Assembly (NCBI RefSeq): GCF_021155765.1
Contig: NC_060114.1
Span: forward strand, 4,526,001 to 4,590,000
Direction: 5' to 3'
DNA length: 64,000 nucleotides
DNA from: Diprion similis
Taxonomy: Eukaryota; Arthropoda; Insecta; Hymenoptera; Diprionidae
Position 1 is the first letter of the stretch. Every line of letters starts with the position of its first letter. Of the stretch, positions 33,882-46,700 are shown piece by piece. The position numbers were made by a program, and so were the translations under genes. The notes under the pieces were generated by a model. The model was given only the letters and a program-made list of their open reading frames with translations. It was not told where the DNA came from and searched no databases.

Positions 33882-34181
33882 CCACCAGGTTTTCTATCTT
33901 TTGGATTCTGCGCTTCAGGTCTTTTACCTGGGCTATTTGGACTTTTAAGACTAGCGCTCCGTAGTTCCTGCGCTTCAGGTCCTTCACCTGGGGAATTTCG
34001 ACTTCCGGGTTACTTACTCGGTGAATTGCGACTCCTAGATCTTCTACCTGGTGATATTGGAATACCAGGACTAGCGCTCCGTGGATTCTGTGTTCCAGGT
34101 CTTTTACCTGGGAAATTTGGACTTTTAGGACTAGCGCTTCGTAGTTCCTGCGCTCGAGTTCCTTTAGCGCTCAGGTTTTCT
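33882..34181. repeat. 30-bp minisatellite, 10 units, open in two strands
   Basis: Ten contiguous 30-bp units alternate between types such as GCTTCAGGTCTTTTACCTGG and CTTTTAGGACTAGCGCTTCG, each unit being 10 codons. The plus frame (33690-34214) is open across all units and reads as Leu/Pro/Gly-rich decapeptides. The minus frame reads as Ser/Arg/Pro-rich decapeptides (RSASPKSPNFPGKRPG-like) and is broken by one TAA at about 34013. No start, splice or domain support establishes a gene on either strand; the minus reading looks more protein-like in composition. Confidence 0.85.
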
Positions 34182-34708
34182 GAGGCTTTTGTTTTAAGTA
34201 CAAACTTGTCCTGACGGCTTTGGAGGGTTTTTGAAGGACATGGTATCACGCGCTTGGTCGTAGTGCAATGAATCAGATGTGACCTGAACTTTTGACCCAA
34301 CGTTTTATTCAGCCGTCGACAACACTGCAAGGTTCTCGTATGAAATCAACAATATATTCAAGAATTTTTAGAAGCTGAAACTTGATGCCGAAAAACTTGC
34401 AAAAATTCTTCGACACGTGCCCAGATGTCTGCCAGACTGGTATTTTCTTTCACAATTTTCGGAGTGAACATGGTGGATTGAACGCAAAAAAACTGAAATA
34501 CACGTTTTTTATGATAACTTTGAGCAGATTCAAGTTAGAAGGCTGAAATCCAATATGAATCAATCATTGATCAATAGAAAACAGAAAGTCACGCAGAATT
34601 CAATCCGAACGGGGACATTTTTGGCATGCTTATCCGGCTCAGGCCCGAGAATGCGGGTAAAGCCGTAACGGGCAGCTAGTTTCATCATAAATATCTTTGA
34701 AAAGTTTT

Positions 34709-35050
34709 ATGCCGTTAGGAAAGCACAAGTTTAAAATACAGAAGTATATACCTAACGCCCAATATCAACAGGTTGATCGCTACCGCTATAATTGGTCCGT
34801 TTAATCGGCACGAAACCATGATATTGTATAACAAGCTAGTGTTGTTGACTGTTTTTTTTTTTTTTTTCTTATAAATAATCGACCATTACGGTAATGCCGA
34901 TAGGAAAACACAAGTTTAATTAAAACACAGAAGTATACATATAATATACAGCGTAATCTAAACGGGTTAATCGCTGCGGCTATAACTACTCAGTTTACCA
35001 AAAAAAAAACTATAATATTATATAAGAAGCTAGTGTTATTCACTGCTTTT
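34709..35050 (+). repeat. Two diverged direct repeat units of about 145-160 bp
   Basis: Units 34709-34852 and 34893-35050 share ATGCCG-TAGGAAA-CACAAGTTTAA, ACAGAAGTATA, GGTT(A/G)ATCGCT, GCTATAA and AGCTAGTGTT. A T-run separates them. Non-coding. Confidence 0.75.
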
Positions 35051-35085
35051 CATATTCTGGATGAAACTTTGATTCAAATAACCAC

Positions 35086-35598
35086 GAGGGTGGGTTAAAA
35101 TTCATATGCTTCATTTCGAGATTTTTGGTATTTAGACGTGTTGGATTCCTGAGAAAAATCGTTTTTTCACAATAGTTTTTCAACTTCCAATATGAACAAT
35201 TACAGTTTTCAATGATTTACCTCAAATGTGAAGACGACAATCTGAAATGCTTTATCCTCATTGCCGCGATCCTAAATTTTGTTCGATTATAGGAAGACTG
35301 TCTGACATTTAAATTCAATTTACCGTACGAAATTCACACCTCGTCTATTTAATTAACAAAAAATTTCATAATAATAAGGAAAGTGGAGCCGAAACGATGA
35401 GGATAAACTATCCGAGAATACTGTCTTCAAATTTAAAGCAAATTGTTCCCGCCGTTTTTGAGATATCGTGGGTTTTAATGAAAAAAGTACGTGAATGCAG
35501 CTCAATTTACATGCTGTGAACAAAACGAACCCCACTTCAATCGAATAAGTGGCTGTTGAGATATAAAAATGCAAAATTCACCCGCTTCTTTTTCCGCC
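35086..35598. repeat. Hairpin-type interspersed repeat, copy C
   Basis: The left end GGGTGGGTTAAAATTCATAT and right end AAAATTCACCCGCTTCTTTT with TTCCGCC are imperfect reverse complements. The right part, extending to about 35705, matches the reverse complement of the copy B region (18765-19090). Confidence 0.55.
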
Positions 35599-37619
35599 GA
35601 ATTTATGCAATTCAGAATAGATCACAGCCGAAATTCGTCCGCATTTCGATAACTGAGAGTAGATTCTGTGGATCAACATCAGTTACGTAATCGCCAACGA
35701 ATCGTGAAACACCGAAAAATGTCGATCGGTACAATGTAGCTTGAATTGCATAAATGCAGGCGGATTCATACTCTGTTAAATCGTCGCTGTAACATCGTGC
35801 ACCGCAATTTCGCGAACTGTACACCTTATTTAGATTGGAACCCTGAGTTTACTGTATCATTCCCTGTATCTATACCATAATCGACATCTCATCACTAATT
35901 AAGTTTTCAATGACTAACGCATTCCTTTTTTATTGTGTATTTTTTTACAATTTATAATGGGCCATCGCTGCATTATTCATTACAAATTCTCAGTGAATAT
36001 TGAAATTTTTTTCCATTTAGCATTATTTTGGTGATTACTGATGGTACATCATTATGCATTATTTCAATAATTGATAATGGAACACGGCTGCATTATTCGT
36101 TACATATTCAATGTATAGTGTATTTTCTCCAATCAAAAATACAACTTCACTTATGAATTTATCATTAAAAACAGTGTAAAATTAAAGGCATTTGCGGTGA
36201 TAAGATACTCAGTAAATTATAAAAAAAAAAAAAAAAACATTAAAAAAATACGACTGTTTAAAATGAAAGCAGCAACCTCTTCGTTCCCATTTTCCTTCAG
36301 TTGTCATTATTACCAATCTAGTCACCCTAATGAAATAAACTGCTAAAAGCCTCATGATGTCGTCAATTGATCCTTGGTCCCAAACCATAAGCCCCACTTC
36401 CTCTTCTCACCGACGAATAATTCCCGGCATCGGTTCAAACTCTGTCGATCAAGCTGCGCCAACTTTTGCGCGCAGCCGCCTCCTATATAAACTTGCTCCG
36501 ACCGTTATGGCGGCCATTCTCGCTCGAATCGCCATCCTGCTCACCTCGGCTAGTCTCTTTCCTCTTCTTCACGTCGTGCTTTCCGGTCGCTCACAATCCT
36601 CTCAAGGTGGATGTTCATGAGCGGCAAAAATTGACAGCAACATTTCCCACTATCAAAGCATTCTAATTGATTGACTAACCTAACCAAACCTTAGTAAATG
36701 CTGCTACTCTGCTACGTTTTGCTGCTCATCAAATTTCGGCCTTATTCGACACCGGATTGCAAAGCATTACCACCTGAATCGAGCTGGACGATAAAGTAAC
36801 CAAAGATTAGTAGAACTTTTGAGTTTCCCCCCACGTTTGTTGGTAACAGAATTTTATCGCAAGGCACTCTCGAGACAGAAAACCAACTAATTTACAGTGT
36901 TAGTTATTAATATATTAATGCTACCACTCTTACTAGTCGATTTCTTTGGCAATATTTATTTTTCTTGATCTGGTATGATCACTGATCTCTATAGGTCAGC
37001 GTTCTCGAGTTCATGAGTAGCTCTGCCTCTGTCCTGGGGAGTTTTGAGCGCTAACAGCCAATTCCGAAATGCACGATCAAAATCGAAAATGATTACACAG
37101 AACTGACCCGATCGAGAAATTCAATCATGATGATTGTTACATCGTTCTTTCTAAACACTTCGAACATTCTTACGTATAAAATGAAAATGTTATACTTGAA
37201 GATTCGATTAATTTTTTGATATAATCTGCGGTAAAAAATTGCTTGATAGTAAATTTGAGACACATTGAAGATCGTTTCAAAATCTGCTTTAACATAAGAT
37301 CATATAAAATACGTAAGCTTATTGCTCTTCGAATGAGAACAGCATCAAGAAACAATGATGATACATTATTGCTCAAATTTTGTTGTAAAAACTACTATAA
37401 TTTTATTTCTCATCGAGCAAATTTCAAATTTCCCGCCATAACTCGGGCAATCGCCGTAGTCGATTCTTTAAGGACCTCACTTGTAAGCCACTTCAAACCG
37501 AAGATAACGTGATAACGCCACTCTACATATGACTTTCCTGCACCGTGATTATCGATTATTCGACTATCGATTGAGTGAAATTTGTCTACGTTCAGACCGG
37601 CCTGATGACGTTCGATTCC

Positions 37620-37655
37620 AAGATGGCGGAGACGAATACGCCATGTTTTTTGTAA
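37620..37655 (+). promoter_or_regulatory. YY1-like motif and 10-codon uORF in the BRUCE leader
   Basis: AAGATGGCGGAGACG resembles the YY1/TSS-proximal motif. Its ATG (37623) opens a frame that ends at TAA 37653-37655, 50 nt before the main ATG at 37706, and in a different frame position. If transcription starts upstream, it would be a translated uORF. Confidence 0.4.
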
Positions 37656-37705
37656 TGTTCGCGCATTAGAGAATTTGTTTGAGGATCGTAATTCGTTTAA
37701 GCAAA

Positions 37706-40700
37706 ATGGCTGATGATGATCCGTGGTCATTAAAAGAAGACGGTTACTTAAACGTAGACACCGAGTGCAAGAGTATAATATATCATCCAAATTTAAATGT
37801 GGTTTTAATTACGACCGCCGATGCCCAAGTTTACGTCTTCGATGTCAACTCCGGGGTAATTCTGCAGAAGACTTCCTTGTCTGGTAAGATTCTACCCATT
37901 AAAATCACTCAAATTCAAAACTAGAATCAACGTTCAACCACCAAATTCGGATAAAATGGATTCATGGAAAACTTGAAACGTCGTGTACACACTTTCCATG
38001 GTCAAGGTCGCTTCCTCCAACATGTCAGACTACCTATGAATGCACGACACATTCTTTCCATCGTTTTTTTTCCGCAAGCAACTATCATCATGCGTTAAAT
38101 GACACACCACCGAACAGCCTCAAATCTCCAGATGCAGTTCTTATATTATTACTCGTCATCTTCGATTTCTTGCTCCAAGTTCCCTCACCCAGGCTTCCAA
38201 GATGTTTTCACTCTACTATCGTTTCTCTGCTTGTATTTCATTTTTCTTTGTAACAAAAATATTTCACAATTATTTGGATTTGCTGCAATACTTTCATATA
38301 TATATATATATATACATATTTTTTTATTTCTTTCCACAAGTCTACTCTATGACTCACTGATTTACTCCGTAGTCGGACTGTTTCGTTCCCTTGATCTAAA
38401 GGTAGCGAATCCCAATCTCGCGTACGTTTATTGTCTGGTAAATAATCGACAAAGTGTTAACGTTTAGTTTTGTTAACCTTCAGGCATCTTAAGATTTTAA
38501 AATATGTGTCGCTCACCGTATTTCAGACTACTTAGCGATCTCTTGCACTGCATATCTCTGAAAAGTCTAAAACAATTTTCATCTTCGTATTACAGATAAA
38601 ATTTTGTTGTATGGTTTAGGCAGACTCTTTACCTCGCAACTTCATGATTCTCTGAAATTTAATAAATCATATAACGAAGCAAAAGATATTCATATTTAGC
38701 AAATTCAACTAGATATGTAAGTTAACTTCAACTTCATCCTGAAGTTCTGAATATGCATTTGAACAAAACATTATGCAACTCGTATCAAACAAGTTTTTTT
38801 GAAAAAATTGAGAAATTTAATCACGATTCTATCAATTTATACTATTCTTTGATAAAACTGTACGCAGTGAAAACATTCTGCAATTAAACATTTGCAATGT
38901 AAGATATTTTCATCTCTGTGTAAATGTAAGATTTCTTCCTTATTTCAGTTCTTACTCGCATTTGTATGCGCTCGAAATTGGTTAGATTAATGCAACGAAA
39001 CTTTGAAGAAAAATAATTATTTACCAATTTTAGGCAAGCCAAAAATGCATTCAACCATGATTTAAAGTTTAAATATGGCAAAGCGTCGCAAGTTGCCATT
39101 GCAACTTCTGTAAATTAATTCTAAAATTGCATAAAATCAATTGTTTTCTACAACGATTTGTTACAAAAATTATTTTACTTTCAGAGTCTGTAACTGCATT
39201 TTAGGTCTTCTTTTATACGTTTACATTTTTGTGGTCCTTAAATTTTATCAACTGCGTGCAATTTGACTTACGTTTTAAAGGACTTCAAATTGAAAATATA
39301 TATCAAGTTTTGTATTTCCGGCTCCTCGATATTTTCACACTCAATATTTATACTAAGCAATCTACTGTTCTAAATTTTTTTAGATATGTTCCTAGCAAAA
39401 AAAAAGAATCCACATTAAAAAAAAAAAAAAAAAAAAAAGTGCACTTGGAAAAAATCACGGAAAGTCGCTTTGATATAATTGGTTTTGGAAAAATTATTTT
39501 CGTCAATCTTTTGTGTACACGGAACAATAAAATGTCAAAAAAATTAATTTTAGAACAATTTCTCGCGATTGTATCCAAATGAAAAAACTTTTTCCAAAAA
39601 ATTGAGTCTTTCTTGTACATCAGAAATATCTGTAATTTATAAAATTAGATTGAAATTTGTAACGAGGTAAAGAATTGTTGTAAAAAATTCTGTTTGCCAT
39701 TTCCTGGTTTTAAAACGACTTAGAAACAGCGAGATTTGCGAAACGTCAGTTAAACTTTTTATTTTTTATCGTTTAAGTGCATTTCAGATAATTCTAATGG
39801 TGAAATATGTAAATTGTTTTGTAAAATGACGTCACAAACATTAATCTCATTTTATAAATCGACAACTCTAGGATTCTGTATCACTGAAATGTGTCGTAAC
39901 AGAAGTTTGCTCAATTTTTAAACTGCGCAAGTATTTTCTCTTTTCTTTCCGAAGATGGAGAATTTGGCCCTTTTTCGACTCACGTCAATTATGAACTTTG
40001 AGTTATCATTTTTCTACTTATAACTCGATTTAACAAATAAACAAAATGTTATTGTTTCAATATTTTTTCATATGCAACAAAAATCTTGAGCTGCAAGCAG
40101 CTTAATTGATCTTTAAAAAAGTACAAACAAGTAACGATATCGTTTTTATTCCTGTCGTGCAGGTAGAACCGATGGCAAAATAACCGGAGTCTACTTAGCC
40201 GAAGGCGTTGACAAAGTTTTGTACACCGATGGTCGAGTAATCGGCGTAAGGAGCGATTACAACGGAGTTCTTTTACTCGACACAATACTACAGACCCCGG
40301 TATCTTGCAGCGAGGACAAAATAAAACTAGAGCTTTTACTCACCGAAGCGATTTTATTGCATCTGTGTCTACGATGTGTGGAGTTGCCTGTCGTCGATCA
40401 CGTTCAAGAAGTACTCCAAGAATTGTCTACAAAGATCCAAGCCGCCCAAGAGGTTCAAAAGAAGAGCATCAAAGCTCAAAAAGTAAAGCGTTTCTTGTAT
40501 CTTACAGATATTATGTCTCGATTATGAACAAATATGCCTGAAAATCTATATTCTTTATTCGTTTCATTACGAGATATTCCTATATTGAGCATTTATCAAG
40601 TTATTATATTTGTAAACTGTGAAGATCTTGTTAAAAATAGAAATATAAAAAATACTGAAAGTGCAAAATGATAGCTCAAATATCAATGCATCGTTTTGAA

Positions 40701-43700
40701 ACACTTCAAAATTGTGATAAATTAAAACCACTCTAAACTCCTGCTTACAATTCCACTAGTTTCTATTTTTAAATTCTCTAAGACTCTAACAATTTGACAA
40801 ACTCTAAGTTTTTTGTATATCAAGAATCCTAACGAAATCAATCTATTGAATCGAATGATCGAAATATTTGGTCTCGAGAGTTGTTACATGGACATTGAAA
40901 TAAGGAATTCGTTGCTGCTGTTAAAAGCTAATTTCTATCGCATATAAAGATTGATTGAACATTTTTTAATTTATATTTTCAACAGTGGAATACGGTGTGC
41001 CTAGAATTACCTCACGTTGCACTAAAGTTGGTGTGCTCAGGACTGGTAGCGGAATTGAAGCGTCAAAACAGGCATATTCCAGCACTGCCGATCGCCTCCG
41101 CTATCAACGAACAGTTGAACGGCCTATTACCAGGCCTGATACCTGAAGTCGGTCCCGCGGACAGAATACTTATGTTTAGCGAGGCTGCTCGACGAAACAC
41201 ATTTGCAAAATGGCCTCACATGAATTATAAGTGAGTCGGATTGAAATTTCAATTTATGTAATGCTCAATATTTATGCTATTTTAAATGACAATAAGCGTG
41301 TCATTTACAATTTTGTCAAAGTTCACAACCAATTTCCTAGTTTCTCAAGCACCTTACAATGCTTGGAGGATTAAAATGTTCATCAATCACGCACGTGATT
41401 TTCTTGCATTTTATTGAGTGGTATATACAAGTTGATGTCTGAAAAAGTGGGTCAAATTTGAAAATTCATATCTTGATAAATAATCGATCGATTTGAGTCG
41501 AGTTTATTTTGTTAAAAACTATATAAATCGAGTTTCGTTTACATATTTCTTCTATTAAAATCAATTCAAACATCGATTGTTTAGCTTGACGAGATGCGTC
41601 GATATCTTGTACAAGACTAAACCGATTTACTTCAAATTTAGAGACTATATTCTTGGATAGTTTAACTGATCTGCCGTAATCCGAAATTTATATTTTACTA
41701 TTTTTTAAATAAAATAGCGGCCATCGGAAGTTTGAATTCGATTTTTGATCCAAAATTGTTGATGTTTTTAATTAGTTACAAGAAACAGTTTAAAAAAACT
41801 ACGGAAGTTAAGAAAATACCAGAATCATGGCAACGTGGCTGAACTACTGAAGAATTCTGTCTCCAAATTTCAAGTACATAAATTAGTCGAATCATTTTCG
41901 AGGTATTGCGAAGCACTGCTACACATAAAATTTGAAAAAAAAAAAAATATGCAATTGAAGCTCGATTTGCATACTTTTAAAATAGAACAATCCCTTGTCT
42001 ATGTATAAGTTTTAAAAATTGGCCCCCTATTTCAGCCATCTACTCATATGCATATTACCACTTGGAAGAAAGAAAAAAAAATAAATATGAAGCGACGTTC
42101 TTTTCAGATGGGCATTGCCGGACCAAATGGCGCAAGCTGGATTTTACCATCAACCCAACTCGACGGGAGACGACAGAGCGATGTGTTTCACTTGCAACGT
42201 TTGCCTAGTTTTTTGGGAACCGACGGACGAACCTTGGTCAGAGCACGAACGCCATGCGCCTAACTGCCCGTTTGTCAAAGGAGAATACACACAGAATGTA
42301 CCTTTTTCGGTTGTTCTTGCCACCGGTCCTGCGCAAGAATCCGACGATAGTGTGGAAATAATAAGCACAACAAACGTCAAAGGACTCACTGCTACTGCCT
42401 CGCACAATGGCCTTGTCAACGTCTGGAACGTCAGCAATCAGTTACGAGTAAGTCCTTATACCGTCGAAGCTTTGATTCAACTCCACGTTTAACGAAAACA
42501 AGAAACTCGCATGAAAAATTGTCAAGTTTCGGTTTTTTTCACGTGTGCTTCGGTCGAAAAAAATTCAAAACACTCCGATATGATTTATGAAAAGTTACAA
42601 ATTTTTTTTATATAAATTGCTATAAAACGAATGCAATAATGCAATAGGAAACGCAAGTCTCACGAAAAAAGGGAGCATTGATGACTAAATATTTTGATAA
42701 TTGAACGGTTCTTTCATTAATTGAATTGGTTTGTGAAAACAATGTGGAGAATGTTTTTTACAGCTCGTTTGTTTTCAATTTACAGAAGGAAATGTCAGTG
42801 CTCGTAAGGATGAGTAACGAAGAAGCGAGCGGCAAGGAAGGGAGGCAAATTCAAGCGGCGAACAATCTGGCGTCACCGTATCTACCGACTCTTGGTTCGG
42901 AGCCGGACGCTCAGTCCGACTACAAGCCGTCGTCGGGATCGCAAAAACTGGAATTGACCGCTTTGACGATTGCAGGAGGTCCAAAGCCAGAACCTGAAGA
43001 ATTGAGCAACATGAGCACGACAGTTTCTGCAACTGTCGTGGAACCGACGAGCGGAGGATTCCGACCTTGTCTGATCTGCGGCGTGTCGGTGACATCGGAC
43101 AATTCACCTCAGATGCGAACGTTAGAAAATGTCTGGGCTGCTCTTACGGACTCAGCGCCAGCCTCATCCTTAGTTAGAGCAATGAACAGCGTGAACAGTG
43201 CAGCCAGCGATAGTCTGGACATCATGAAAGTGGCCGACCGGAGTTCGTCGACGACTTCACATCGCCTAGTCGTCTACGATTTTCACCACAAGATGGACGC
43301 TTCGCAACCGACGAAGTCGGACAAGTCGAAAGACTCTAAAAGCAAGAAAGTATCCTCTGGTACAGGGACCAGTGCCAGCTCGAACAGCGGACGCCAAGAG
43401 AGTCTCTACCAGGAACTTTTCCTCAGTGAATTCTCGTGCAAGGTTCCCGTCATAGAGGACGTCATCGAGGACGTCGTCATAGAGGACGTCGATGAAATGG
43501 TGATCGGCGCCCACTTTGACGCTCTGATAGCCTCCTCGTCCAACGGTCAGCTTCAGTGCTCGACTCCTATCAACATAGCCGTTCCTCCGACATCCCCGTT
43601 TCCATTCGACGCCAACTTCAATCCCATAAACGGTTCGGAACAGTTTGCATCGGCGTCCGACATCACCGCGCTTAACAAAAAGACGCTGGAATTGACGAGT

Positions 43701-46700
43701 GGGTTGAAAACCGAACCAGTTGTTGTTCAGACAGTTGTCATAGATGCTCCGGAGGTTCAGAGAGTCGCTTATGCCGTTTCATCCAGGGACGGAAGGCATT
43801 TGTACGTCGCTTTGTGCCCCGGACCTGATATTCCGCTTACTGATCCACCGCCCGTTCAAAACACCAATCGAATGGATGTAGACGAAGAGAGTGAATTCTT
43901 GCTTCCCAAGAGTTACATGTACTGGGATCAGAACGAGGTCAAATCGTCAAAGCCTGGTGTCAATGGGGTGGCGAGAAACAACTCAAGTGAATGTGGAGCC
44001 GTTTTACTCGTCTATGCGTTTGATCTAGGGGGTAAAGTTTTGAAGCTTATTTCTGAACCGATTGCCAGGCGAGAACTTCCAGCTTCACAAATTCCTATCG
44101 AACACGTGCTGTTGCCGCTTCAAGAAAAGAATCGAAACTCTTCCGTTTCGTCCAGTTCCACTACTGTCACTTCTTCCCAATTTGTAGACGGACCGAGAGG
44201 CCAGATTGCAATGGTCTGCAAAGACGGTGTCGTCAGAATACTAGATCTTGCCACACTGAAGACTCTCTCTGAAGCAAAACTTGAGGGTAGCAAGTTTATT
44301 TCCGCTACGTATTGCAACAGTGAGTTAAATCGATTTTAAGAGATATCGTGCTGAAATTTCTAAATTTCCAGCGTTTTTTTTGGCCAATTTCTGTGCCACG
44401 TTTTAAAGTTTGGAAAGTGAAATTTGTGTCATCACTTTGCTAAATTATTCCGATTATGTTTGAATATTTTTTCAAAAAGATATATTAAATCTTATCCATT
44501 TGTCCAACAATATTGTTTATTAACAATTATTCAGCATGCATTCAAAGTTATTCGGTTACTTCTCGGCAAAACTACAATTCTTCAAACTTGTACTATTGGG
44601 AAAAATTTTCAAATAAGCCTAATTCTTGTTCTTAGGTTTGGAAAGGTTGTGCGCATGTACAAACGAAGGTGCGCTCCACTTTTTTGCTATCGTAGAAGAA
44701 GAAGATTCTATCGAAGAGAAAGAGGATATCGACGATGTAAATATGGTCACAGAGATGGGATCGAGAAACAATGTTCACACCGCTCCTAGCACATCTACGA
44801 GCTCAGTTATCTATCAGTACGTACCTTGATTTAGTATATTTTACAGTTAGCCAACGACGTGTACCAGGTTTGAAAGTCTACGTATTCTGGTGTTTATCGT
44901 ATTCGTTGCTTTATTTTTTCTTTCTTTCAATGCAGATAAACCGCTCCGAGACTCGTGCAGAACTTATTAACCACTTTAATGCCAAAACGTCATAGATGTG
45001 GATGCGGACGAAATATTTTTGAGGTCAAGGAATCCGATTATGACTATAAAAAGTTATTTTTGCCACGTGTTCGTACAGTTTTTATCCATCAAAGTTGACG
45101 AATGTTTGACCTTTCTCAAATTGCGTTTTAGAATAAACTATCATTTTTTTTCTTCGGAATGCATTTTTCTTTCGAAAAACACTCATTAATTCTATATCTC
45201 GGTCCAAATACGCAATTTCAAGAATTACCGAGTCAATCTGATTTATCGTACAGTATGACTATAGCTAATATTGGAAAAATTAATTTAAAAAACTGTTATT
45301 CAATGTTTTGCGAAAGGAAAATTCATTCCGTAGAAAGAAAATAATAGTTTGTTCTATGACATCATTTGAGAAAATGATCAAAAATTCGTCTTAAAGCACA
45401 AAAAAGGGTCAAAACTGTATGAATGCGCGGAAAAAATAACCATTTATGGTCGCAATTGGATTCCTTGACCTCAAAAATACCTGAAACACATATTTTTGAA
45501 AGTAAATATTCACCTGAGATACTAAAAACAATGAATTACTCTATGACGCCGTGACTGATTGAATCCAAGCTTTCACGTTACTCCTTTTTAGTGTATTTCG
45601 ATGTAGCGTTTCATTCCAATGTCTATAAAAGCTTGCAGACTGGTCGGCTGATTCCAAAATTTAGGAATCGGATCCGCAAGAACCGCTTTTCACGTGAAAA
45701 AATGAATGAAAATTGGTATCAGTGTACCAACTACGAAAGAGTTTGTAACGCGTTTCACTGCACGCTAAAAATGGGGACTAAATCAAACAGCAATTGAAAT
45801 ATTTTTGCCTTTCCATTCAATTTGGAATTGGTATAGAACTGGTGAATATTCTTTTACCAATATACAGATAGAATTACGATAGCAAAACAATGCACAAATT
45901 CCTCAAATTTTTATTTGGAAATGTAATTAGATATGCGCTCGATGTGATTTGGAAGATTTCTACCGCTTATAAATTCTTATTAATGAAATTCTTTACAAGC
46001 TTTGCTCACCTCGTTACAGAGATCCTATATTGGCGCACAGAACGAATCTCTCGTACTCTGATCTGAGGATGTTGTACGAGCTGACGAGATTTAATCGACA
46101 TTCACCAGCCTATGGAGCTACCGTACCGCCTTGTTGGAGCGAGATGATGCAGGCGCAGAGACAACGTCGCCATCCTCAGCACCTTCACCAGTCGGAAGAC
46201 CAACACCACACGCGTACTTGGCGTCTTCAAAATGACGCGTAAGTAAAATTCTTGCAAATAATAATATATAAAAACTGTAAGTAAGAAGATAGATCGAAAG
46301 TCTTGCCGTTGTATTGATGTGTTGCAAAAAATTTACATAGTTTTTTACATCTATCGTAAAGGAAGAAACTTTCGACAAGAACTTGGCGTCGCAAATCTCC
46401 ATCTATTTGTTTAATGGTAATTTTAATATTGTATTCTGCAGGCCAAGTTGAAAAATGTAAAAGTTTCGATAAAAACGGGTTCAACATTTTTTACTTGTGC
46501 TATCGCAATACTTGAGTTGAAAAACATCTTACTGGATACAGATCAGTATTAGATGAAAAAAAAACATCAAAATGGCTTTCACTCGAAAGTATTTATAGAT
46601 AAGTCTTAAAAGGAGCTGTTATGTTGGTTTTATTAATTTATTCCACTAATTGTGCACAATGAAAAGAATGAAAATAATTGGTTGCCCGATTAATCGTTGC

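Larger units (their letters stand above)
33111..37622. other. Intergenic region between the calpain and BRUCE, repeat-rich
   Basis: Holds the calpain 3' UTR, a CAT-rich tract (33615-33680), the 30-bp minisatellite (33882-34181), a short GC-richer motif near 34640-34680 (probable transposon end), a tandem direct repeat (34709-35050), hairpin copy C, a partial direct duplication near 35949-36104 (TTATAATGGGCCATCGCTGC versus TGATAATGGAACACGGCTGC), a GC-richer patch at 36360-36800, and the BRUCE promoter. 37431-37439 (TTTCCCGCC) is E2F-like. No intact gene was found. Confidence 0.55.

Noticed and set aside
34010-34330. Minus-strand Ser/Arg/Pro-rich frame as an SR-protein gene
   Set aside because: Only minisatellite support, one internal stop and no RRM or flanking exons; kept as a repeat and a finding, not a CDS.
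34640-34680. GC-richer motif ending GGGCAGCTAGT as a named transposon end
   Set aside because: It resembles termini seen in insect repeats, but I cannot assign a family or find its partner end.
42150-42437. Minus-strand frames overlapping BRUCE exons 4 and 5
   Set aside because: Shadows of the plus-strand coding sequence, which has a clear BIR domain and consistent splice phases.
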